Counted from the stretch's first letter, positions 26,167 through 34,288 are shown. The stretch: 35,622 nucleotides of DNA from an uncultured Bacteroidales bacterium (GCA_945983015.1 CAMFSN010000003.1:1-35622); one strand, 5' to 3'. Numbers and translations: made by a program. The notes: generated from the sequence alone by a model not told the origin.

Positions 26167-27712
26167 ACTGCAGATACATACGCAGTTCTAACAAGGGCTG
26201 CCGAGCATCCAGCCTGCCTATATAGGAGAATTTGAGCGCCAGATCCCCGAATCTGCCATAAAGTCCGAGAGCGTAGCCCTTGCCGTAATACTGCCTTATA
26301 GCGAAACTCCCCGGCACATCGGGGCTGTAGGCGTATATCCTCTCCGTCCACTGCGGCGCGTCAAAGTATGCCAATTGACAGCTTAACTCCCTTACACTCA
26401 AGCACATTTCCGCGTAAGCAGAAAAGCATCTGCCGCTTTGCACAAGCCCCATCAGCTTTAGGCCAATTTCCTCTCTCCTCGCCTGGATTTCCGCCTTCAA
26501 TTCATTGACAGCTGGCTCTTCGGGCTTGATTTTCAGCCTATGTCTCAGTTTTCCAAGCAAAGACCAATCTGCCAAGTCCCACTGCCCATACAAATTCTCG
26601 CTGCTTCTTAATGCCTTATCAGAATTGGAGATTCTTCCTCCGCCATCCAGACAGAAGTCAAAGCCCGGACTTTGATAGCCAAGGCTTAGGGCCCACTGGT
26701 CCGTGGATTTGCCGAAAAGACTTAAGGCGGAGGAATATGGGGACTGATAAAGAGGGCTATAGACTCTAAGGGATAAACTGAGGTGTTTCTGATAGGCTAT
26801 GTTATAGCGGATTCCTCCTATACTGGCAGTGCTAAGGATTCCCTCCCTTAGTATGGCAGCGCTTTCATTCCAGAGAGTAAATTTTCCAAGACTGCTTTTC
26901 AAATCGAAGCCTGCAGCGACATATTCTTCTGAGCATAAAGCACTTAGTGCTAGGCTAAAACGGGAACTGTAATGATTCAGGCGAGCAGAAAGGCAGCGGT
27001 CAAAGGCAGAGAGTTCGAATGAGAATTGGCCTGGAGAAAAAGAAAGCGAGGCACCCTTCAGAGCATAGGCGGCGGAAGAAGAATTGGAAGCGGTGGCAAG
27101 CGATGGATTACGGCTTAAAGTCGAAGGACTGGAGACCGTGCTTAGGGAAAAGCCAGTCCAAAGCAGCAGGCCCTGGCCGTAATGAAGGTTGAAAGAGCCC
27201 AGCAGAAGGCGAAAGCGAGAATCGGAATAGGCGATGTGATAATTCTGAAGCTTATCGGTGGAACTCAGGGCAAGGCTCCAGGGTCCATAGTCCCCCTGAA
27301 GTTTAAACAGAGAAGATATCTCTTTGTTTTTTAAGGAATTACGCATATTCACCCTAAGTTGATAAGTCTTAATTCCTTCCCTCTGAGAGGGCCTATGGCG
27401 ACTCTCGAAATTCAGGAAATAGGAGAGGTCCAGCGCTTTCTGTAGGTCAATTCCTATGACAGATGAGAGTTCGGCTACGGAGAAAATATCTCCGTTTCTT
27501 CCCCGATAATCCAGAATGGATGCTATCTCGAAAGGGCTGAGGAAATCCAAGACAAGGAGTTCGCTGCGACTAGCCTCGTTCAAGTTCAGGGGATGTTCAG
27601 CCAAATGGTAATAATGCTCCAGGCGGGCCTCACCCAATTCCTCAAGGGAGCTGGCTCCGCTTAATCTTAAAATGGCGTCCAATACAGAAAGGACCAGGGA
27701 TAAAGTCTTCAT
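26123..27712 (-). CDS. Exported helix-hairpin-helix protein with predicted beta-rich (barrel-like) body
   Basis: A 529-residue protein. A weak signal sequence (MKTLSLVLSVLDAILRLSGA) is followed by two ComEA-like helix-hairpin-helix motifs at about residues 42-100: LNLNEASRSELLVLDFLSPF, SILDYRGRNGDIFSVAELSS and VIGIDLQKALDLSYF. The remaining ~420 residues alternate polar and hydrophobic positions with many Ser, Tyr and Leu (for example FSFELSAFDRCLSARLNHYS and HLSLSLRVYSPLYQSPYS), a pattern typical of an outer-membrane beta-barrel. Such HhH-plus-barrel proteins are widespread in Bacteroidota; function is unknown, though ComEA similarity raises DNA handling at the envelope. The last barrel-like strand (YLQF) is followed by an odd basic tail (RMSGRVPSQVQGR) that runs into the overlap with DUF5683. 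Confidence 0.8.
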   Translation of the reverse strand: MKTLSLVLSVLDAILRLSGASSLEELGEARLEHYYHLAEHPLNLNEASRSELLVLDFLSPFEIASILDYRGRNGDIFSVAELSSVIGIDLQKALDLSYFLNFESRHRPSQREGIKTYQLRVNMRNSLKNKEISSLFKLQGDYGPWSLALSSTDKLQNYHIAYSDSRFRLLLGSFNLHYGQGLLLWTGFSLSTVSSPSTLSRNPSLATASNSSSAAYALKGASLSFSPGQFSFELSAFDRCLSARLNHYSSRFSLALSALCSEEYVAAGFDLKSSLGKFTLWNESAAILREGILSTASIGGIRYNIAYQKHLSLSLRVYSPLYQSPYSSALSLFGKSTDQWALSLGYQSPGFDFCLDGGGRISNSDKALRSSENLYGQWDLADWSLLGKLRHRLKIKPEEPAVNELKAEIQARREEIGLKLMGLVQSGRCFSAYAEMCLSVRELSCQLAYFDAPQWTERIYAYSPDVPGSFAIRQYYGKGYALGLYGRFGDLALKFSYIGRLDARQPLLELRMYLQFRMSGRVPSQVQGR

Positions 27713-27728
27713 AGCAAGTTTAAATAAT

Positions 27729-27765
27729 AAAGCGCAAGTTATAGATAATCTCTCGAAAGCGCAAG
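27729..27765. repeat. Direct repeat AAAGCGCAAG x2 upstream of the HhH-protein gene
   Basis: Two exact 10-base copies, at 27729-27738 and 27756-27765, start 27 bases apart in the 87-base gap between the MATE gene and the HhH-protein gene (both minus strand). The position is suited to a regulator site upstream of the HhH-protein gene. The core CGCAAG also occurs in the inverted repeat at 29930-29983. Confidence 0.5.
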
Positions 27766-27799
27766 GATTCCGAGGAAAGCTGTCGATAAAGAATGCGGA

Positions 27800-29143
27800 T
27801 TAATTATTTAAAACGCTGCGTTTAAAATGGCGACGGAGGTAAAGAGCACTAAAACTGAGAATGGCTATGGCGTAAACTGCCTCTGACAACCAGGCGATAG
27901 CCACATCGCAGCGAAGTATCTGTACTGCTACTAGACAATAAAGAGTATAAATCACCAGAGAAGCCGACTCCAGGAAGAAGGCCGCCTTGGTCTTCCCGCT
28001 TCCACTGACCGCCTGAAAACAGATGAATGCAGGAATGGTAAACAGATATGAGCCACACAAAACCCAAAGCGAAGGGATGCTCGCCTGAATCAAATCCGGC
28101 AAATCGGTAAAAATGGACAGAACCGACTTTGGAAAAATACAAAATAGAATCAGCAAAGGAAGGAGAATCGCATAAGTCAGGCGAATAATCCTGAAAAGCA
28201 GCGGCAAAATCTCCTCCTCCTTCTTCATTCCCACCAAATTACTGCTAAGAGTACAGGTAGTGGAAGCAAAAGCTGACAAACCCATCCAGATAAAGCCCGA
28301 AGTATTGCGGATAATGTTCGACACTGCCAAGGACCTCTCCCCCGTATGCTCCACAAACAAAAAGAAAATGAACCAGGTCGCTATGGACAGGCAATTCTGA
28401 ATCATAGTCCATACTGACAAAGACATAATCTCCTTCAATCCGGCCCATTTGAAAGGCTCAATCTTATCCAACGAGAACTTTTCCCTGTGCTTTAGCCTCG
28501 AAGTATAAATTACGAGGAAGAGTAAAGATATGGCCTCCGCCAAGGTGGAACCCAGAGCCGCGCCCGCTATACCCATAGCCGGAAGGCCAAGTTTTCCGAA
28601 GATAAGTATCCAATTCAGCGCTATATTCGATACTACCAGGATAATAGAGTTGATACTCAAGACTTTGGTATCAGTAGTCCCCACATAGAAAGCCCTGAAC
28701 GCACAGCCCACGAAGACGAAAAGAAGACTCGGTATTCTCCACCTAAGATATGACACAGAGGCAGCAGCCACCCGCTCCGACTCCACCATCAGAGACATCA
28801 GAGGACCCGAAAGAAACTCAAAGAGCAGGCAAAGCAGAACTGCCAGAAAAAACAGAAAATACAGGCTCTGATAAAACACAGAGCCTATTTTTTCATATCT
28901 GTTTTCACCGTTGAACTTGCCTATCAGAATCTGCCCTCCGAGACTAAATCCGAAACCTATCATAAAGAGGACTGTGTAGAAGACTCCGGCGAGGGCAGCG
29001 GCCCCCAACTCGATCTCTCCCACCCTTCCCAGAAAGGCAGTATCCGTCATTCCCAACATCTGCTCCATCACCAGGCTCAAAAGAATTGGCCAGGCGACAC
29101 GCCACAAATCCCGAAACGAATATGTCAATTCAACTTTTCTCAT
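27800..29143 (-). CDS. MATE-family efflux transporter
   Basis: A 447-residue inner-membrane protein with about 12 hydrophobic segments, in two six-helix halves. I chose ATG 29143 rather than the TTG one codon earlier. The N-terminal helix block VAWPILLSLVMEQMLGMTDT and the following FLGRVGEIELGAAALAGVFY are typical MATE sequences, and the second half repeats the fold (LKEIMSLSVWTMIQNCLSIA). MATE proteins export cationic or polyaromatic compounds in exchange for Na+ or H+. Substrate cannot be told. The gene follows the cyclophilin gene by 24 bases on the same strand, and an 87-base gap separates it from the HhH-protein gene downstream. Confidence 0.94.
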   Translation of the reverse strand: MRKVELTYSFRDLWRVAWPILLSLVMEQMLGMTDTAFLGRVGEIELGAAALAGVFYTVLFMIGFGFSLGGQILIGKFNGENRYEKIGSVFYQSLYFLFFLAVLLCLLFEFLSGPLMSLMVESERVAAASVSYLRWRIPSLLFVFVGCAFRAFYVGTTDTKVLSINSIILVVSNIALNWILIFGKLGLPAMGIAGAALGSTLAEAISLLFLVIYTSRLKHREKFSLDKIEPFKWAGLKEIMSLSVWTMIQNCLSIATWFIFFLFVEHTGERSLAVSNIIRNTSGFIWMGLSAFASTTCTLSSNLVGMKKEEEILPLLFRIIRLTYAILLPLLILFCIFPKSVLSIFTDLPDLIQASIPSLWVLCGSYLFTIPAFICFQAVSGSGKTKAAFFLESASLVIYTLYCLVAVQILRCDVAIAWLSEAVYAIAILSFSALYLRRHFKRSVLNN

Positions 29144-29167
29144 CAACTTTTACAAACACTCCCTCGC

Positions 29168-29905
29168 TTAAAGTTCCACGATGCTCATAGAGATATCCTT
29201 AAGAGGCCTGTCCTGAGCATCAGTGGCGACTTTCTCTATCTGGGACAGCACATCGAGACCGCTCTCAATCTCCCCAAACACAGTATATTGCCCGTCCAGG
29301 AAAGGCGTTCCGCCCAATTCGGCATAAACCTTCTTCTGCTCCTCAGTAAAACTGCCTGCCCCACTTTCACGTACTCTGGAATGTGCCTGGGCTTCCAGTT
29401 CTTCCTGCAGTGCGTAAAGGGAAGCCTGATCCCTTTCCCTGCGATAGCGGATGATTTCCTCCCTATGCTGCATAGCCAATGCGTTGAACTCTGTCTGTAG
29501 GGCCTGCATCTTCAGCTGTTTTTCCAGCTGGGCCAATTCTGACTCCTTATACTTCTTTCCCCACACTATGTAGAACTGACAGCCGCTGCTGCGCCGCTCG
29601 GGATTTACCTGATCCCCCTGGCGGGCAGCGCAAAGAGCTCCCCGCTTATGGAAAAGAGCAGGATTAAACTCAGCTGGAATGGTATAGCCGACATCCCCAC
29701 TGCCCAAAGCCTTAGACTTAGGAGCCCCTTTGCTCTCAGGGTCTCCACCCTGAATCATAAAATCCTTTATTACCCTATGAAAGAGAGTCCCGTCATAGAA
29801 GCCCTCCCTTAACAGTTTCAGGAAATTGTCCCTATGAAGCGGGGTCTCGTCGTAAAGCCGGAGGATAATATCCCCGAAAGAAGTCGTAATCTTAACTTTT
29901 GACAT
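29168..29905 (-). CDS. Cyclophilin-type peptidyl-prolyl isomerase with helical insertion
   Basis: A 245-residue prolyl cis-trans isomerase that speeds protein folding. No signal peptide is visible (MSKVKITTSFGDIILRLYDE), so it is probably cytoplasmic. Cyclophilin motifs are FHRVIKDFMIQGGD (residues 42-55, catalytic Arg44), SSGCQFYIVWG (106-116) and FLDGQYTVFGEI (202-213). The usual His before TVFG is Tyr here, a substitution tolerated in bacterial members. Between the last two motifs is an ~80-residue charged helical insertion (about 118-198), Glu/Arg/Gln-rich and coiled-coil-like, which makes the protein longer than the usual ~165-residue domain. A 10-base inverted repeat lies in the gap upstream. 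Confidence 0.95.
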   Translation of the reverse strand: MSKVKITTSFGDIILRLYDETPLHRDNFLKLLREGFYDGTLFHRVIKDFMIQGGDPESKGAPKSKALGSGDVGYTIPAEFNPALFHKRGALCAARQGDQVNPERRSSGCQFYIVWGKKYKESELAQLEKQLKMQALQTEFNALAMQHREEIIRYRRERDQASLYALQEELEAQAHSRVRESGAGSFTEEQKKVYAELGGTPFLDGQYTVFGEIESGLDVLSQIEKVATDAQDRPLKDISMSIVEL

Positions 29906-29929
29906 ATCAATTATTTACTAAGCACACAA

Positions 29930-29983
29930 GTTTCGCAAGTAACTAATCATCTAATATCAAGAGATTTGTACATCTTGCGAAAC
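29930..29983. repeat. Perfect 10-bp inverted repeat in the cyclophilin upstream gap
   Basis: GTTTCGCAAG at 29930-29939 and its exact reverse complement CTTGCGAAAC at 29974-29983 are separated by 34 AT-rich bases. The element fills the middle of the 93-base gap between the EamA transporter stop and the cyclophilin start (both minus strand). No T tract follows on either side and the loop is long, so it does not look like an intrinsic terminator. An operator or a recombination site is more likely. Confidence 0.6.
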
Positions 29984-29998
29984 CATCATAATATCTGT

Positions 29999-30412
29999 TC
30001 ACAATATCATCAGGATAGTCCCCACGCAGATCAAAACGCAGCCTGCCACCGCCTTGACACTCAAAGTCTCATGCAGAAAGATGAAAGCCAGCACTACGGT
30101 AAAAACGATGCTCAACTTATCCACCGGCACTACTTTCGAGACTTGGCCTAACTGAAGAGCTCGATAATAGCAGAGCCATGAAAGCCCCGTCGCCAGACCG
30201 GAAAGGATGAGGAAAAGCCAGCTTCGAGGCTCGATAGTGCGTATGCCCTGCTGTCCGTGAGTTAGAAAGACCATTCCCCAGGCCAATAAGACTACGACCA
30301 CAGTGCGTATAGCCGTAGCCAGATTACTATCCACGCCGTCTATTCCTATCTTGGCCAATATCGACGTGAGCGCTGCGAAAACCGCAGACAGCAGGGCAAA
30401 TACGAGCCACAT
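29999..30412 (-). CDS. Small EamA-family (DMT superfamily) transporter
   Basis: A 137-residue inner-membrane protein with five predicted helices: MWLVFALLSAVFAALTSILA, LATAIRTVVVVLLAWGMVFL, SWLFLILSGLATGLSWLCYY, LSIVFTVVLAFIFLHE and AVAGCVLICVGTILMIL. This is a single EamA repeat unit as in COG2510-type short proteins, which probably work as dimers; two-domain EamA proteins are about 300 residues. I chose ATG 30412, four bases after the upstream gene's stop; the longer upstream start would overlap that gene and add a polar, non-membrane N-terminus. Conserved pieces include LAKIGIDGVDSNLATAIRT and YYRALQLGQVSKVVPVDKLS. Substrate unknown; it sits at the end of the pot/ketopantoate reductase gene series. 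Confidence 0.9.
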   Translation of the reverse strand: MWLVFALLSAVFAALTSILAKIGIDGVDSNLATAIRTVVVVLLAWGMVFLTHGQQGIRTIEPRSWLFLILSGLATGLSWLCYYRALQLGQVSKVVPVDKLSIVFTVVLAFIFLHETLSVKAVAGCVLICVGTILMIL

Positions 30413-30416
30413 AACA

Positions 30417-31418
30417 TTAGAAGAGCCTGAGGTTCCCGAATTCGGCTTTAAGTTCCCCATTTTCAATCTTATGGACTATCTCCACCACCTTGTCGTTACA
30501 AGGAGTAGGCACTTTATACTTACGCCCATACTCGCAAACCACGCCGTTGATGGCATCTATCTCTGTCTTCTTCCCGTGCTCTATGTCCTGAAGCATACTG
30601 GCCTTAAGCAAAGCGTGCTTCTTAATAGCCAGAGGAATGATGGCAAAGGATATAGCCTTCTTCACAGGGCCGTGATAATCCAGAAGTTTCACTATATCCT
30701 TCCCCTGAACAGGCTCGATCCGGATTCCGGCGGCACTGCACACATCGATACACTCCTTTATGATAGCCTGAACTATCTTTCTGGAAGCCTTATCGGAAGC
30801 CGCCTCCCCAAAGGTACTGCCCAAGACAGTACTCATTCCGGAGAAAGCCGAATTGATAAGGAGTTTACTCCACCTTGAACCTATGAAGTTCTCATCCACC
30901 TCCACAGGTCCCATCTTCTCAAGCAAGGCCTTCACCTCCTCAAAATGAGCATTTCTGGTCTTGGAGATGCTGCCCAGAGAAAAGGTGAGCGAATCAGGCT
31001 CGCTGGTCAGCTCGCAGACCCCGGGCTCCTGCATAGTGGCACCCCAGGCTACGGTGCAGCCCAACACCCTTTCCTCTCCCACTATCTGAGCTATCTTATA
31101 CTCAGGAAGTCCGTTTTGGAGAGTCACTATTACTCCGTCATCCTCCAGATAATCTTTGAGGAAAGTCACCACCTGCTCATTGAACTGCTGCTTGGTAAGA
31201 AGGATGATGATGTCATACTTCCCCTCCATCTGATCAGGAGTAAAGGCATTTACCTTCTGGGTAAAATTAAGCGTACCGCAAACCTTGGCCCCGTTCTGGC
31301 GCAATGCCTGGACGTGAGCCTGATTACGGTTAATAAGATCTATCTCAGTGCCGCTCTTGCTGATAAAAGCGCCGAGAATGGTTCCAAGGGAACCTGCTCC
31401 ATAAATCGCTGCTCTCAT
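30417..31418 (-). CDS. Ketopantoate reductase (ApbA/PanE) family protein
   Basis: A 333-residue NADPH-dependent reductase family member. The N-terminal Rossmann motif is intact (GAGSLGTILGA, residues 7-17). The conserved Asn102 (VTLQNGLPEYK) and Lys185 (RWSKLLINSAFSGM) match catalytic or substrate-contact positions of the PanE family. The C-terminal helical domain includes EIDAINGVVCEYGRKYKVPT. True PanE makes pantoate for CoA synthesis, but the family contains many paralogues, so the substrate is uncertain and I give no symbol. It lies 3 bases downstream of potD, implying transcription with the polyamine transporter, and 4 bases upstream of the EamA gene. Confidence 0.9.
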   Translation of the reverse strand: MRAAIYGAGSLGTILGAFISKSGTEIDLINRNQAHVQALRQNGAKVCGTLNFTQKVNAFTPDQMEGKYDIIILLTKQQFNEQVVTFLKDYLEDDGVIVTLQNGLPEYKIAQIVGEERVLGCTVAWGATMQEPGVCELTSEPDSLTFSLGSISKTRNAHFEEVKALLEKMGPVEVDENFIGSRWSKLLINSAFSGMSTVLGSTFGEAASDKASRKIVQAIIKECIDVCSAAGIRIEPVQGKDIVKLLDYHGPVKKAISFAIIPLAIKKHALLKASMLQDIEHGKKTEIDAINGVVCEYGRKYKVPTPCNDKVVEIVHKIENGELKAEFGNLRLF

Positions 31419-31421
31419 ATT

Positions 31422-32723
31422 TTATCTTCTTTTTCTCTTACGAGATTTCTTTGCCTGAGACTTAGATACAAAATAAATAATGGCGGCCAGCAGCACTACG
31501 CCTATCACCACGAAAGTGAAAGTATTCGTCTGGCTGCCCTTGACAGTCTGCCACATAGCCAAAAGCCTCTCGGTATCCTCGCCCCAGTCGTGCTCCAGAG
31601 CACATCTTTCGATGACAGCCTTGTCAGGATAAAGTATAGGGTCCACCCTCACTGAAGAAGCCTCAGGGCCGAAGAAATAGGAAAGGTCAATTGGCTCAAG
31701 ACTCTCATCTATCTGAGACTCAAGAACCTCAGGAGCCGCATTGGAAGCCACATAGCCGGTCTCTTCCATATTGCGGATAGCTATGTCCGGCCTGCACATA
31801 AAGTTGATGAAGAAGGTGGCAGCCTTCGTATTCTTAGCATACTTAGGGATGACCCAGCCGTCAAACCATACTGTAGAACCTTCCTCCGGAACGATATAGT
31901 CCAATTCCACACCCACTGCTGCAGCCTCCTCAATAGCCCATACTGCATCTCCACTCCAGTTCAGGGACACCCAGGCCCTGTTCTTGGTCATCTGTTCCTT
32001 ACCCAGGTCGGCCTCCCAGCCATAAACCCCGCTCTTGCACTGCAGCAGATAGTCTTTGACCAGTTCGAGAGACTCTTCGGAAGAATCGTACATCAGCTCC
32101 TGCAGAGTAGTCTCACCACTGGCCAATTCCTTCTGTTTCAAGTAGATAAGTACAGGGCCATAGACATCGCGCGGAGCGTCCTTGATCAGGATCTTGCCGG
32201 CGAACTTCGGATTGCGGATAACATCCCAGGTGGAAGCCTCCTCCTTGGTAACGAAAGCAGGATTATAGATGATGCCGGTGGTGCCCCACATATAGGCTAC
32301 GGAGTAGTCATTGGCATCGATATTAGGATTGATGCTGCGGAACATCTGCTCTATGTAAGGAGAACGGTTGGCAGCAATATAATTAGGAGTATCTCCCAGG
32401 ACGGACATATCCAAAGGCAGCAGAAGCCCGTTGTTCAGCATTCTCTCGATGATATAGTCGGAAGGGCAGACCAGGTCATAGTCCTCGTGTCCCTTCTCTA
32501 TCTTAGAGAGCATGGCCTCGTTCACGTCGAAGGTCATATATACGACCTCAATTTCCTCTCCGGTCTGCTCCTTATACCAGGCCTCGAAGTCTTCTATCAC
32601 TCCTTCGGCGATATAGTCAGACCAGTTGTAAACCTTAAGAATCTCTTTCCTGTCCTTAGCGGAAAGACTCAGGGCCTGCAAGGCCAGAAAGACGCAGGCC
32701 AAAAATCCAAATATTTTTTTCAT
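31422..32723 (-). CDS. potD: Spermidine/putrescine ABC transporter substrate-binding protein with C-terminal membrane anchor
   Basis: A 433-residue periplasmic binding protein for polyamines. I chose ATG 32723, two bases after the potC stop. A signal peptide (MKKIFGFLACVFLALQALSL, cut near SLSA-KD) is followed by the PotD/PotF-type start LKVYNWSDYIAEGVIEDFE. Further family blocks are YDLVCPSDYIIERM, YSVAYMWGTTGIIYNP and GSTVWFDGWVIPK. Unlike soluble E. coli PotD (about 350 residues), it continues into a hydrophobic helix (TFVVIGVVLLAAIIYFV, about residues 403-419) and a strongly basic tail (9 of the last 13 residues are Lys or Arg). This predicts a periplasmic domain tethered to the inner membrane next to PotBC. 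Confidence 0.94.
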   Translation of the reverse strand: MKKIFGFLACVFLALQALSLSAKDRKEILKVYNWSDYIAEGVIEDFEAWYKEQTGEEIEVVYMTFDVNEAMLSKIEKGHEDYDLVCPSDYIIERMLNNGLLLPLDMSVLGDTPNYIAANRSPYIEQMFRSINPNIDANDYSVAYMWGTTGIIYNPAFVTKEEASTWDVIRNPKFAGKILIKDAPRDVYGPVLIYLKQKELASGETTLQELMYDSSEESLELVKDYLLQCKSGVYGWEADLGKEQMTKNRAWVSLNWSGDAVWAIEEAAAVGVELDYIVPEEGSTVWFDGWVIPKYAKNTKAATFFINFMCRPDIAIRNMEETGYVASNAAPEVLESQIDESLEPIDLSYFFGPEASSVRVDPILYPDKAVIERCALEHDWGEDTERLLAMWQTVKGSQTNTFTFVVIGVVLLAAIIYFVSKSQAKKSRKRKRR

Positions 32724-32725
32724 TT

Positions 32726-33535
32726 TCAATTATTCTGTTTTTTAGCAGTTTTGACGGCGCGTAGGTTCACAAAGAGCAGCACCACCAGAAGCAATAGGAA
32801 AATTATAGTCATCATCGGCTTCAGTTCCGGAGTAAGGCCACCCTTGCGCACATCGGCATAGATGAAGGTGGAGAGGGTCTCGATTCCCGAAGAACCGGCC
32901 GTGAAATAAGTAACCGCAAAATCATCCAAACTCATAGTAAAAGCCAGGATGAAGCCAGAAATCATACCCGTTTTCAGCTGAGGGATAATCACTTTCATAA
33001 GAGCCTGGAAAGGATTGGCCCCCAAATCCAGGGCGGCGTCGTAGATGTTCGGATTCATCTGGCTGAGCTTTGGCATCACATTCAGCACCACATAGGGGGT
33101 ACAGAAGGTGATGTGCGATAGGATGATGGTGGTGTAGCCCTTGCTCACGCCCAGAAAGACGAAGAGAAGGAAAAGCGATACACCGGTGATGATGTCCGGA
33201 TTCAGCATAGGGACATTGTTCAGGAACTGGATGCTCTTTTTCCATCTTCCCCTCATATTGAAGATGCCTATGGCTGCCAGGGTCCCCAGTACGGTGGATG
33301 CCAGAGAAGCCACAAGAGCTATGAAAAGGGTGTTCTTCAGGGCCACTATCAGAGCTTCGGAGCCGCTGGTAGCCCCACTGAAGAGGGATTTGTACAGATC
33401 CAGGGTAAAACCGGTCCAGTTACCCAGAGACTTAGCCTCGGTAAAGGAGAATACGGCTATGAAGATAATTGGGGCATAAAGCACCGCAAGTACAAGCCAG
33501 AGATAGGCTTGGGAAATCACTCTTTTAGCTTTCAT
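32726..33535 (-). CDS. potC: Spermidine/putrescine ABC transporter permease
   Basis: A 269-residue inner-membrane permease with six predicted helices; it forms the translocation pore with PotB. The N-terminal helix is AYLWLVLAVLYAPIIFIAVF, followed by FSFTEAKSLGNWTGFTLDLY, typical of PotC/PotI. The EAA-type cytoplasmic motif that docks PotA is DAALDLGANPFQALMKVIIP (about residues 165-184), and a late conserved segment is FTMSLDDFAVTYFTAG. It starts inside the end of potB (11-base overlap) and ends two bases before potD. Confidence 0.95.
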   Translation of the reverse strand: MKAKRVISQAYLWLVLAVLYAPIIFIAVFSFTEAKSLGNWTGFTLDLYKSLFSGATSGSEALIVALKNTLFIALVASLASTVLGTLAAIGIFNMRGRWKKSIQFLNNVPMLNPDIITGVSLFLLFVFLGVSKGYTTIILSHITFCTPYVVLNVMPKLSQMNPNIYDAALDLGANPFQALMKVIIPQLKTGMISGFILAFTMSLDDFAVTYFTAGSSGIETLSTFIYADVRKGGLTPELKPMMTIIFLLLLVVLLFVNLRAVKTAKKQNN

Positions 33536-34283
33536 TCCTGTTCCCCGGTATTAAGGTGGTAATTCCTATGATGATGAGCATCACCAGAGACAGGGCAGCG
33601 CCCTGATTCCACATCAAGTTATTGAAATTCTCCTGAATAATAGTTCCAAAGAGCTGTATCGTATTGTTAGTCAATATCTCAGATATAGCGAAAGTGGACA
33701 CTGTAGGCATAAACACCATCATCACACCACTCATCACCCCTGGCATAGACAGCGGCAAGGTCACCTTGAAAAAGACCTTTACCGGACTCGCCCCCAGGTC
33801 CTGAGCTGCCTCTATATAAGAACGGTCAAGTTTCGAGAGTACCGTATATATAGGGTAGATCATAAATGGGAGGTAGTCGTAAGCCATACCGAAAAGCAGG
33901 GTTCCCTTTCCCAGACCTATTCCCATAGCCGTGAATATCTCGGCCGTGGCGATGGTACGCATCAAAGCGTTGATCCACATGGGAAGGATAAAGAGTACCG
34001 CTGTTACGGCGGAGCGGTTAAGGGATTTGTCTGCAAGTATATAGGCTACAGGATAGCCTATAAGTATGCAGATGGTGGTATTCTCCAAAGCCACTTCCAG
34101 AGATACCAGGAAGGGATTGACTATCTTCGGATCTGTAAAGAAAGCCGCTATGTTAGACAGGGTAAAATGACCAGCGGAATCCCGCAGGGCATAAATCGCT
34201 ATCAACAGCAGCGGCAACACCACGAATAGCAGCAGGAAGAAGGAGTAGGGCGTAGCCCAATATGCTTTCTTGTTCGTAGTCAT
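33525..34283 (-). CDS. potB: Spermidine/putrescine ABC transporter permease
   Basis: A 252-residue inner-membrane permease, partner of PotC. I chose ATG 34283, five bases after the potA stop; a GTG at 34289 in the same frame would overlap that stop. Six hydrophobic helices are visible, beginning with TPYSFFLLLFVVLPLLLIAI. The EAA-type motif is EAAQDLGASPVKVFFKVTLP, followed by the SMPGVMSGVMMVFMPTVSTF helix. The TIQLFGTIIQENF segment near the end is typical of PotB/PotH. Strong coupling with potA and potC shows one operon. Confidence 0.95.
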   Translation of the reverse strand: MTTNKKAYWATPYSFFLLLFVVLPLLLIAIYALRDSAGHFTLSNIAAFFTDPKIVNPFLVSLEVALENTTICILIGYPVAYILADKSLNRSAVTAVLFILPMWINALMRTIATAEIFTAMGIGLGKGTLLFGMAYDYLPFMIYPIYTVLSKLDRSYIEAAQDLGASPVKVFFKVTLPLSMPGVMSGVMMVFMPTVSTFAISEILTNNTIQLFGTIIQENFNNLMWNQGAALSLVMLIIIGITTLIPGNRNES

Positions 34284-34288
34284 CTTCA

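Noticed and set aside
26166-26187. Inverted repeat AACTGC...GCAGTT after the DUF5683 stop, considered as a terminator
   Set aside because: Six-base stem, ten-base loop and no T tract; too weak to support.
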